From contig JAFAGX010000180.1 in the NCBI GenBank assembly GCA_019237515.1, positions 1 to 12,506 on the forward strand: a stretch of 12,506 nucleotides of DNA, written 5' to 3'. Numbering within the stretch: position 1 is the stretch's first letter; each line of letters begins with the position of its first letter. This document shows, piece after piece, positions 1 through 6,437 of the stretch. Below the pieces are notes generated by a model. It made no database searches. It worked only from the letters and a program-made list of their open reading frames with translations, and was not told the DNA's origin. The position numbers were made by a program, and so were the translations under genes. The stretch is from Acidobacteriaceae bacterium. GTDB taxonomy: Bacteria > Acidobacteriota > Terriglobia > Terriglobales > SbA1.

Positions 1-681
1 CGGCAAGTTGCGTTTACGGCGCCGACGCCATCCCCATAAGCCCGAGAACGGCAGAAAAGACAACATCGAAGGATTGCAAAGTCCGCAAATTCCCCAGAGC
101 AAGCCGAACAGCACCCAACCTTTCCAGTCGGGCCAGTTTTCCAGCTTGAGGGTTACGAAGAAAACCAGGCTGAGCAGCAACGGCGCAAGCGTTGTGTCCC
201 ACACCCAATGAACCGACCAGTACATCGCATAAGGAAGCAGCGCCCATATCCAAGCAGACCAGAAAGCGACTTTTTCACCCATGGTTCTGCGCGCGATGAG
301 AAAAATAGGGATGCAGGTGAGAGCGGTGAACACGCTGTTAATGGAGAGCAAAACCCAGGCTGATGTGTCGGAATAGATTCCAAAAAGTTTAAAGACGCCC
401 CCGATCAGATACGGGTAAAGTGGTGGCTCCCACGCTGTCGGGCCGGTCGAACCGCCATATGGACTGCTGAAACCCTCTCCCAAAGCGATTGCCTGGCCAA
501 TACGGCCCATTTCCCAGCCATAGCCGAAGTGGTTGTCTTCGGCGCGAAACCGGTAGAAGTGAAAAACTGCGATAGCAGCGACATGCAGGGCAAAACAGAG
601 AACGACCATTGCGAGCAAATGCTTTCGCGTTCTATTAGGCGGAATCTCTAATTCCTGAATAACTGCCGGCGTCACATTCAC
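1..681 (-). CDS. GT39/ArnT-like membrane glycosyltransferase, N-terminal part (runs off left edge)
   Basis: This frame is open for 227 codons from a GTG at 681 to the window edge, so the C-terminus is missing. The protein is strongly hydrophobic. A first membrane helix lies at about residues 24-43, followed by a periplasmic-type loop with the acidic motif RAEDNHFGYGWEMGRI (46-61). At least four more helices follow, at about 105-130, 137-155, 163-180 and 188-203. An acidic residue in the first outer loop is typical of GT-C enzymes of the PMT/ArnT type, which take a sugar from a polyprenyl-phosphate carrier and transfer it to lipid A, glycan or protein on the outer face of the inner membrane. 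The GTG overlaps the TGA of the upstream family 2 glycosyltransferase (GTGA), suggesting coupled translation; a second GTG at 675 and an ATG at 609 are alternative starts. Membrane topology and the loop motif are seen; acceptor and sugar are unknown. Confidence 0.8.
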   Translation of the reverse strand, partial: MNVTPAVIQELEIPPNRTRKHLLAMVVLCFALHVAAIAVFHFYRFRAEDNHFGYGWEMGRIGQAIALGEGFSSPYGGSTGPTAWEPPLYPYLIGGVFKLFGIYSDTSAWVLLSINSVFTALTCIPIFLIARRTMGEKVAFWSAWIWALLPYAMYWSVHWVWDTTLAPLLLSLVFFVTLKLENWPDWKGWVLFGLLWGICGLCNPSMLSFLPFSGLWGWRRRRKRNLP

Positions 682-1490
682 CGCGGCGGCATGCGGCTGA
701 ACGCCAGCGCGAAAGGAGGGATTTCCGGGGACGTGGCCGACCGATAGAAGCGGCGGCGACTCGAAAAGCGAAAACGTATCAAGGTCCAGATAGCTGCCCA
801 GCCATCAGAGTAGCGCAGTTTTTTGCCCTGCTCGCGGCTACGGGGGTGATAGGAGATGGGCACTTCGTGAATCTTCTCCCCAAGACGGCAAATTTTTGCA
901 GTCACTTCCGGGCAGAATTCGAAGCGCCGACATTCCAGAGTAATTTCCCGCAGTAGAGAGCGACGAAAAACCTTGTAGCATGTGGCTTCGTCGTGAATAC
1001 CCGCCCGGTAAAGCAGGTTTGTGAGGTGCGTCAGGAGGCGAGCACCTAGATAAAAACGAAAACCGCGCTCTGGCCGATCCTTTCGAACGCCGTAAACCAC
1101 ATTAGCAACACCCGCCTGAAGCGGAGCCAACAGCGCCGGATAATCCTGGGGATCATATTCCAGATCGGAGTCCTGGATCAACACATAGTCCCCACGCGCG
1201 TGCTGCAGGCCGGTCCGAATGGCCGCACCTTTTCCGCAATTGGTTTCGTGGCAGAGAATTGCCATTCGAGCGCTCGGCGCGAGGGCCAGCAGCTTTTCGC
1301 GGGTGCCGTCGGTGGAACCATCGTCCACGATCACGATTTCCTTATCTACTGGCGACTGCGCAATCGCTTGGAGCAGTTGCTCGAGGTGCTGAACTTCGTT
1401 GTAAACGGGCACGATTACAGACACCATTCCTGCGCCGGAGATCTGCTCCGAAATGAGGCCCTTCTGCCCTGGATATTCTAAAACCGGCAT
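678..1490 (-). CDS. Family 2 glycosyltransferase, polyprenyl-phosphate sugar synthase type
   Basis: A 270-residue GT-A glycosyltransferase. The nucleotide-sugar fold is clear: VSVIVPVYNE (23-32), VDDGSTDG (55-62), the NCGKGAAIRTG segment (84-94), and the metal-binding DSD of IQDSDLEYDP (107-109). After these come the acceptor-side motif DEATCYKVFRRS (167-178) and the GKKLRYSDGWAAIWTL segment (222-237), which resemble dolichyl-phosphate-mannose-synthase-like enzymes. There are no membrane helices, so the protein probably acts at the cytoplasmic face of the inner membrane, loading a sugar on polyprenyl phosphate. The overlapping downstream GT39-like gene would be the natural user of that product (inference). 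The ATG at 1490 has no good Shine-Dalgarno; a second ATG at 1427 (residue 22), directly before the conserved VSVIVP strand, is an equally plausible start. The sugar specificity cannot be read from the sequence. Confidence 0.9.
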   Translation of the reverse strand: MPVLEYPGQKGLISEQISGAGMVSVIVPVYNEVQHLEQLLQAIAQSPVDKEIVIVDDGSTDGTREKLLALAPSARMAILCHETNCGKGAAIRTGLQHARGDYVLIQDSDLEYDPQDYPALLAPLQAGVANVVYGVRKDRPERGFRFYLGARLLTHLTNLLYRAGIHDEATCYKVFRRSLLREITLECRRFEFCPEVTAKICRLGEKIHEVPISYHPRSREQGKKLRYSDGWAAIWTLIRFRFSSRRRFYRSATSPEIPPFALAFSRMPPR

Positions 1491-1527
1491 GGAGACGGTG
1501 CGATGATACTCGTCAGGAATAACTCCA

Positions 1528-1533
1528 ATTTTA
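1528..1533 (-). promoter_or_regulatory. Possible -10 element for the glycosyltransferase pair
   Basis: On the minus strand this reads TAAAAT, five of six matches to the sigma-70 -10 consensus, about 38 bases before the ATG at 1490. No convincing -35 element stands 16-18 bases upstream, so the assignment is weak. The position inside the divergent region (1491-1640) is where a promoter for the minus-strand pair is expected. Confidence 0.25.
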
Positions 1534-1586
1534 GCAGACGTTGAGAAATGAAAGTGTTGCTGTTCCGAACGCTCTCGAGGAAGGCC

Positions 1587-1615
1587 TTGAAAGTGTCTTC
1601 AGTCAGAGCTAGGAT
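1587..1615 (+). promoter_or_regulatory. Sigma-70-like promoter of the TPR gene
   Basis: TTGAAA (1587-1592, five of six to TTGACA) is followed by a 17-base spacer and TAGGAT (1610-1615, four of six to TATAAT). Transcription would start near 1621-1623, leaving a leader of about 20 bases with a GGAGGT Shine-Dalgarno (1631-1636) before the ATG at 1641. The spacing agrees with the choice of 1641, rather than the upstream ATG at 1548, as the real start. Confidence 0.5.
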
Positions 1616-1640
1616 TCGGCGCGTCGGTTGGGAGGTGGGT

Positions 1641-2780
1641 ATGAGGAACTCTTGCCGGTTAGCTGTCTCCGGCTTGCTGATTTTGCTGGGCTCAGTATTG
1701 TTGAACGCTCAGGTCGATAAGATCATCATTGCCGCAGGTACACCAGAAGATCAGTCTTTAACTGCGATTTCGAATGAGCAGGATTCACAGAAGAAGCTGG
1801 GCATGTACGAGGATTTCGTGCAGAAGTATTCTGCCAACCCGGCGGCCGTGGCCTATGGAGACTGGCAAATTTCTCAGGGATATCAGGCTGCGGGTGATTT
1901 GCAAAAAGCACTCGCGTACGGCGATAAGGCCCTGGCCGGCTCTCCGCATAACTTGGACATTCTGGTGTCGCAGGCCAGCATCTCGCAACAACTCAAAAAC
2001 AATACCAAGGTGATGGACTACGCCGTCAAAGGCGGCGAGGTTTACAGCTCGATTGCGAAGCAGAGGAAACCCGACGGGGCCACAGACCAGGATTTTGCGA
2101 ACCAGATTCGCGAAGAACAAACCTCATCCAAATCACAGTACGAGTTCCTGGAGGCTGCTGCCTATAACGCGATCGCGGATGAAAATGAACCCAAGAAACG
2201 CATGGATGAGATCGAACGCTTCACACCCGCATTTCCCGACTCGCGCTTTCAAGAAGGGATTGCTTCGTACGCCATGATGTCCTTATCGGAACTGAAGGAC
2301 ACGCCACGGGTGATTTCGTACGGCGAGAAGACTCTAGCGAGCGATCCGAACAGCCTGCCCACTTTGCTGATGATGGCGAACGCATATGTGGACGATCCCA
2401 AACCAGGGAGCGTGGCAAAAGCTTCTTCCTATGCCCAGAAGGCAATAGACGTGGCCAAGGCGGATGCACCGGATGCAGACACGAAGCGCAAACTGTCAGC
2501 TGGAGCTGCGCATTCCGTCCTGGGATATGCGCTGATGAAAGAAGACAAAACTGCGGCGGCGGTTCCGGAGCTGCGCACCGCTTCCAGCTTGCTGAAGGGC
2601 GGGGATGATCAGTCCTATGCGATCGCCATGTACAGGCTGGGGTTCGCGTACGCCAAGTTAAGTAAAGTAAACGAAGCCCGCGAAGTCCTAGGCGAGATCG
2701 TAAAAACGCCCGGCCCAGTGCAGCAGCCGGCACAGGATTTATTGGCTAAGGTCAATGCCGCACGGGCGAAAGGGAAATAG
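1641..2780 (+). CDS. Exported tetratricopeptide-repeat protein
   Basis: A 379-residue protein starting at the ATG at 1641, which has GGAGGT four bases upstream and opens directly into a signal peptide: basic start MRNSCR, hydrophobic core about 7-21, likely cleavage after LLNA (about 23). An in-frame ATG at 1548 would put 31 basic residues before this signal and lie upstream of the predicted promoter, so I reject it. The mature protein is helical with TPR-like pairs. The clearest are about 69-102 (AVAYGDWQISQGYQAAGDLQ onward), 239-272 and 286-352, the last containing LGYALMKEDKTAAAVPEL and YRLGFAYAKLSKVNEAREVL. TPRs are protein-binding scaffolds, so a periplasmic assembly role is likely, but the partner is unknown. 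The layout resembles exported TPR proteins I associate with Acidobacteriota. It is transcribed alone, diverging from the glycosyltransferases and converging on the gene at 2783. Confidence 0.85.
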   Translation: MRNSCRLAVSGLLILLGSVLLNAQVDKIIIAAGTPEDQSLTAISNEQDSQKKLGMYEDFVQKYSANPAAVAYGDWQISQGYQAAGDLQKALAYGDKALAGSPHNLDILVSQASISQQLKNNTKVMDYAVKGGEVYSSIAKQRKPDGATDQDFANQIREEQTSSKSQYEFLEAAAYNAIADENEPKKRMDEIERFTPAFPDSRFQEGIASYAMMSLSELKDTPRVISYGEKTLASDPNSLPTLLMMANAYVDDPKPGSVAKASSYAQKAIDVAKADAPDADTKRKLSAGAAHSVLGYALMKEDKTAAAVPELRTASSLLKGGDDQSYAIAMYRLGFAYAKLSKVNEAREVLGEIVKTPGPVQQPAQDLLAKVNAARAKGK

Positions 2781-2782
2781 AG

Positions 2783-3346
2783 TTAGCGGCGCGGACGGAC
2801 CAGATCATTCGATAACATATCGGCCTTGTTCGCCAGGATATAGGCCCGCTGTGCTTCGCCATTCTTGACTGCCGCCCTGGCCTGCTGCATGTACACCTGA
2901 ATCTGCTTGACCGTGCCTTCGTCATCGGTGCTGAGCTGGCGGCGGGACAACTCCTTTAAATTCGCATCGGCGCTGGCCAGGAGCTGGTTGGTCGTACTGA
3001 GTTCCTGTATCGCCTGTTGCTGGGTCTCAGCGGGAGCAATGGCGACGATAGGCTCGGACGTCCCGCCGTTACGCACAACCTTTGTCGAGCTCGTTCCGGA
3101 GCCAGCGAGGGAACCACTGGCGTGGTGCTTTTTCTTTTTTCGCGGGGCCGGAGTGCAATTTGTCTGCTGTGATGAATCCGATCCTGCTGGTAAAGCACAG
3201 GGTGTAGCAGTTGCATGTGGCGGCAATGATGTCGAACCAGGGATTGAGGATTGAGACTGCTGCACTTGGCTGAGCAAGAACGGCCAATAGCTGACCGGGG
3301 CGGAGATCAGCAATATCGACGAAGTGAACACGGCAGCGAAAAACAT
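2783..3346 (-). CDS. Small secreted or membrane-anchored lysine-rich protein of unknown function
   Basis: A 187-residue protein that I cannot assign to a named family. It begins with a hydrophobic segment (about 3-25) that may be a signal peptide or single anchor. A low-complexity Ser/Pro/Gln/Thr region (about 28-68) follows, then a basic patch PRKKKKHH (68-75), a Gly/Ser linker, and a helical C-terminal domain (about 108-183) rich in Gln, Ala and Leu, with segments such as QLLASADANLKEL, YMQQARAAVKNG and AYILANKADMLSNDL. This domain looks like a pair of long helices of the type found in uncharacterised acidobacterial envelope proteins. The ATG at 3346 is preceded by AGGA with four bases between. 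The stop codon lies two bases from that of the convergent TPR gene. It follows the esterase gene after 74 bases and may be the last gene of the minus-strand block. Confidence 0.7.
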   Translation of the reverse strand: MFFAAVFTSSILLISAPVSYWPFLLSQVQQSQSSIPGSTSLPPHATATPCALPAGSDSSQQTNCTPAPRKKKKHHASGSLAGSGTSSTKVVRNGGTSEPIVAIAPAETQQQAIQELSTTNQLLASADANLKELSRRQLSTDDEGTVKQIQVYMQQARAAVKNGEAQRAYILANKADMLSNDLVRPRR

Positions 3347-3380
3347 TGGATCCTAAACCACCAAGATTTAACGCAAACAA

Positions 3381-3386
3381 ATTGTA
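3381..3386 (-). promoter_or_regulatory. Possible -10 element for the small lysine-rich protein
   Basis: The minus strand reads TACAAT, five of six matches to the -10 consensus, about 35 bases before the ATG at 3346, in the 74-base gap after the esterase gene. The -35 region is poor. If real, it would let the small gene be made independently of the long block upstream. Confidence 0.2.
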
Positions 3387-3420
3387 GCGCCGTTGCTGGC
3401 GAGCTTCCTACCCGTAAGTT

Positions 3421-4296
3421 CTACTTCGATGGCTGTTCGAATTCCCGCGAGTGGAACTCCATCAGTTCACCTAGATGGGACAAGAAGTAAGAGGCACTGT
3501 GATCGCCGGGATAAAGATGGAATTCATGCTTAATGCCTTCGGAGTCGAGTTGTCGGTGTAACGCCTGGGCGCCGTCCTCAAAATCATACTGGTCTTCGCG
3601 TCCGCAGTTGAAATCGATCGCTAGCTTCCGTATTGCGAAACGGTTTCTTCTTGCCAGGACGAACGGGTTGTTTGCATTCCAGTGCGTGAGGTTAATTGGG
3701 TTGCCGAAAACGCCTCCCAAAATGGTGCTGAGAGGAGTGCCGGAACGCATCGTGGCATCGAGTTCGTGGGGTGACGCCGTGATCAGCGCAGCACTCTCGG
3801 CGCTGACACCGGCAAACCTCTCCGGATATGCGAAGGCGAACCTGAATGCGCCATAGCCACCCATGGAGATGCCGCTGACCGCACGCCTGCGGCGGTTGCC
3901 GTCGATGCGATATTTTGTTTCGATGAAAGGCATGAATTCCTCAAGAAAAAAATCATTGTAACGAACCTTTCCATCGGCGGAGTTCACGTAAAAACTGGCT
4001 TTCGCTTGCGGAGTAACGATGAAGAACTCGCCAATCTTGCGCTGCTGGCGAAGATCTTGCACCAGATTCCATCCCCCAGACTTGAATAAGCTCTGCTCGT
4101 TCTCGCCTAAGCCGTGAAGAAAGTACAGCACCGGGTATTTTGTTGTCTTTTGTGCCAGTGAATCGTAGCCGTCTGGCAATAATACGCAGTAGTGAACAGG
4201 TTCATGAAGGATGCGGCTGTCGAGGGTATCGCAGTCGATGCGGCTCTGCGCAAGGGCAGGCAGGGCGAGCAAAAGTAGAAGAAAAATGCGGCGCAT
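3421..4296 (-). CDS. Secreted Esterase-D-type alpha/beta hydrolase
   Basis: A 291-residue protein with a signal peptide (MRRIFLLLLLALPALAQ, cleavage about residue 16) and the fold of the putative-esterase family (esterase D, tributyrin esterase, feruloyl esterase and antigen 85 relatives). The oxyanion-side motif YFLHGLGENE spans 58-67. The nucleophile elbow SGISMGGYGA gives Ser144, the acid is probably Asp235 in NCGREDQYD (230-238), and the catalytic histidine is His266 in YPGDHSASYF. All three lie in family order, so the enzyme should be active. It would cleave an ester in the periplasm or outside the cell; the substrate cannot be told from sequence. The start codon is nine bases after the permease stop at 4306, with only a weak Shine-Dalgarno, which suggests co-expression with the ABC genes. 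A role in removing acyl groups from an envelope glycan or lipid is an inference from context; release of dietary or plant acyl esters is equally possible. Confidence 0.88.
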   Translation of the reverse strand: MRRIFLLLLLALPALAQSRIDCDTLDSRILHEPVHYCVLLPDGYDSLAQKTTKYPVLYFLHGLGENEQSLFKSGGWNLVQDLRQQRKIGEFFIVTPQAKASFYVNSADGKVRYNDFFLEEFMPFIETKYRIDGNRRRRAVSGISMGGYGAFRFAFAYPERFAGVSAESAALITASPHELDATMRSGTPLSTILGGVFGNPINLTHWNANNPFVLARRNRFAIRKLAIDFNCGREDQYDFEDGAQALHRQLDSEGIKHEFHLYPGDHSASYFLSHLGELMEFHSREFEQPSK

Positions 4297-4305
4297 GAAG
4301 TTAGC

Positions 4306-5679
4306 TTACTCGTAACGAAGAGCCTGCACTGGATCGAGACGAGCCGCACGGCTTGCCGGATATAACCCGGAAACTAAGCTAACCACGATTGCGAACGCAA
4401 TTGCACCGATTACAAGCCACCAAGGCACAAACCAGATTTGTTCCGGAGGAAACTGCTGGCGCTTCAAATAGACGTTCGCGCCAAGATTGATGACACGGCC
4501 GATCGTCCAGCCTAAAGCTACTCCTACTGCACCGCCGAACACTCCCATGACACCCGCCTCGGCAAAAAAAAGACCCTTCACGTCGACGTCACTGGCGCCA
4601 ATGGCTTTCATAATTCCTATCTCGCGTCTGCGTTCGAGAATCGCCATCACCAGAGTGTTGACGATGCCAATCGATGCGACTGCGAGCGCCAGGCTTCCGA
4701 AGATTCCAAGGAAAAGATCCAAGACGGCAAAGAATTGGCGCAGGTTCTTAGTCGCGTCGACGATCGAGAACGTATTGAACCCCATTTTCTTGATCGAGTC
4801 TTCTACGGACTGCACGTACTTGGGGCTTTTGACTCTCACCTCGACAGTGGTGTAAGTGGCCTTGCCGCCGAGGACGTTGGTTGTGTCGCGAAGATCGGAA
4901 GGCTGCATTACGTGCAGGTTTTCAGCGAATTCCAGCGGCAGGAAGACACGCGCTCTCGCTTGCTGGCGTAGGCTATCGGGATCGAGATCGCAAACGCCTA
5001 CGATCTTCAATGTTTGCTCGCGAGAGATAACGGAATAGGCCGTGCTGGAAGTGTTCTGCCCGCCATTGGAGTCGGCTGCCGTGCGCTCCGCATATCGCAT
5101 CAGCAGTTGTTTGCCGAGCAGAGAGTTTGCCAAGTCTGAGACTTTGACGCTCTCGTCATCTCTGGTCGATTTTCCCAGCAGTTGTTCGGCGAACGATTTC
5201 TGCAGAATGACCTCAGGCGCGGTCGGAGAGGAAAAGAAGCCGCCTGCCATTCCATCGAAGGCCTCGTTGTTCTTAGCAGAAAATGTGAGACCCGCAACCA
5301 TGGTCAAGTGCGGCTTATCTTCATAGCGAAGCTCGGTCACGAAGCGAATGTCAGGATAGGCTTCCTGGACATTTGACAAATGTTCGATTTGCTCGCGAGC
5401 AGTTTCATCAAGGGACGGGCTTTCCGCCGGCGCAGGTCCGTTTGCCTCTTGCTCGTGACTGAAATTGCGCATCTCGCGTCGGGAAGTCACGATGACAGTG
5501 TCGAACAAGCCGGATTTTTGAAGTCGCCGATCAGCCAGTTTTTGCAGACCGATGCCGAGCGCGAGCATGGCGACCAGCGAAGCAACACCCACAGAGATTC
5601 CGATGGTGGTGAGCGAATTCCGCAGAACGGATTCGCGAAGGTTACGGACGGCAAGCTCGGCGATATCGTAGGCCTTCAC
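4306..5679 (-). CDS. MacB/LolC-type ABC transporter permease (FtsX family)
   Basis: A 457-residue permease of the type VII ABC (MacB/LolCDE/FtsX) class. The order is a cytosolic N-terminal amphipathic segment AELAVRNLRESVLRNSLTT (7-25), TM1 (about 25-46), a large periplasmic MacB-PCD domain (about 47-315), TM2 (about 318-346), the coupling segment ERRREIGIMKAIGAS (349-363), TM3 (about 369-396), TM4 (about 418-440), and the closing motif LYPASRAARLDPVQALRYE (439-457). These proteins do not carry solutes through the membrane; they use ATP-driven movements to push lipoproteins, lipids or toxins from the periplasmic side. The ATPase is the overlapping upstream gene. The GTG start at 5679 overlaps that gene's stop (GTGA) and is served by AAGGAGG (5686-5692) six bases upstream. 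No membrane-fusion protein gene is adjacent, so it is not a standard MacAB set. The substrate is unknown. Confidence 0.92.
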   Translation of the reverse strand: MKAYDIAELAVRNLRESVLRNSLTTIGISVGVASLVAMLALGIGLQKLADRRLQKSGLFDTVIVTSRREMRNFSHEQEANGPAPAESPSLDETAREQIEHLSNVQEAYPDIRFVTELRYEDKPHLTMVAGLTFSAKNNEAFDGMAGGFFSSPTAPEVILQKSFAEQLLGKSTRDDESVKVSDLANSLLGKQLLMRYAERTAADSNGGQNTSSTAYSVISREQTLKIVGVCDLDPDSLRQQARARVFLPLEFAENLHVMQPSDLRDTTNVLGGKATYTTVEVRVKSPKYVQSVEDSIKKMGFNTFSIVDATKNLRQFFAVLDLFLGIFGSLALAVASIGIVNTLVMAILERRREIGIMKAIGASDVDVKGLFFAEAGVMGVFGGAVGVALGWTIGRVINLGANVYLKRQQFPPEQIWFVPWWLVIGAIAFAIVVSLVSGLYPASRAARLDPVQALRYE

Positions 5680-6437
5680 CGCGTGCCTCCTTGAGTAAGC
5701 TCTTCGCTCGTCGCGGACAGGTTCGGTTGATCATTCACCAGCTTGCCATCGGCCATAAGGATCATTCGCTTGGCGTAGCGTTCTGCCAGGGCGCGCTCGT
5801 GAGTCACCATCACGACAGTCATAGCGAGAGATTCGTTAAATTCGCGGATCAGGTTCATGATTTCGTTGCCCGTGCGGCTGTCGAGATTGCCCGTGGGTTC
5901 GTCGGCAAGCAGGATCTGTGGCTGATTGATCAATGCCCGCGCCAACGCGGCACGCTGCTGTTCCCCGCCGGACAGTTCGGTGGGGCGATGGCGAATTCTG
6001 GCACTCAGGCCAACGCGGCCCAAGACTTGGTCGCACAGCGCACCACGCTTGTCGCGATCCACTTCCGCAAAGCGCAAAGGGAGTTCTACGTTTTCGGCAA
6101 CCGTCATACTGGGAATGAGATTGAACGATTGAAAAACCATCCCAACGGTTTTGAGGCGGTACTTGGCCAAATCCTGACGCGAGAGCTTTTCAAGATCTTG
6201 ATCTTGGACCAGGACGGATCCCGACGTCGGGCGATCGAGGCCGGCAATCAAATTCAAGAGAGAGGATTTTCCCGAGCCGGACTGGCCCAAAAGGGCAACA
6301 AATTCTCCCGCTCGGATTTGGAGAGAAACGCCATCAAGAGCATGAATTTCCGCTTCTCCCATGCGGTAATACCGGCAGAGGTTCGCGGCGCTGATTGCTG
6401 GCGATTCACTTGTATTGTGACGAACCGCAGGAGACAT
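5676..6437 (-). CDS. LolD/MacB-type ABC transporter ATPase
   Basis: A complete nucleotide-binding protein of 253 residues from the ATG at 6437, or 254 from a TTG just before it. Numbering from the TTG, the elements in order are: A-loop aromatics YYRMGEAEIHAL (24-35), Walker A GQSGSGKSS (52-60), Q-loop FQSFNLIPSMT (103-113), signature ELSGGEQQR (155-163), Walker B ILLADEP (176-182), D-loop NLDS (185-188) and H-loop His214. The LAKYR and ENVELPL segments are typical of the LolD/MacB/FtsE branch that drives FtsX-type permeases, and such a permease is the next gene. The start overlaps the stop of the exporter gene by one base (TGATG), and a purine-rich GAGGGGGGAT stretch ends about ten bases upstream. 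The last 20 or so residues (ATSEELTQGGTR) are a disordered tail. Confidence 0.93.
   Translation of the reverse strand: MSPAVRHNTSESPAISAANLCRYYRMGEAEIHALDGVSLQIRAGEFVALLGQSGSGKSSLLNLIAGLDRPTSGSVLVQDQDLEKLSRQDLAKYRLKTVGMVFQSFNLIPSMTVAENVELPLRFAEVDRDKRGALCDQVLGRVGLSARIRHRPTELSGGEQQRAALARALINQPQILLADEPTGNLDSRTGNEIMNLIREFNESLAMTVVMVTHERALAERYAKRMILMADGKLVNDQPNLSATSEELTQGGTR
5686..5692 (-). promoter_or_regulatory. Strong Shine-Dalgarno for the permease gene
   Basis: The minus strand reads AAGGAGG, six bases before the GTG at 5679, inside the last codons of the ATPase gene. It settles the GTG as the start. It is by far the best ribosome binding site among the overlapping genes, which suggests the permease is also initiated independently of readthrough from the ATPase. 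Confidence 0.75.

Noticed and set aside
14..593. Three short minus-strand frames (14-253, 153-383, 405-593) as separate small genes
   Set aside because: The continuous minus-strand frame from 681 to the edge encodes a coherent multi-helix membrane transferase; the short frames are in other phases.
2221..2733. A 170-codon minus-strand frame inside the TPR gene
   Set aside because: The composition (Arg, Ser, Pro-rich) is typical of a reverse-frame shadow, and the plus-strand frame has a promoter, Shine-Dalgarno and signal peptide.
4564..4571. A run of eight A (T on the coding strand) in the permease gene as a phase-variation tract
   Set aside because: It encodes the conserved Leu-Phe-Phe of TM3, the frame is intact, and an eight-base run is short for switching. 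No other evidence supports it.
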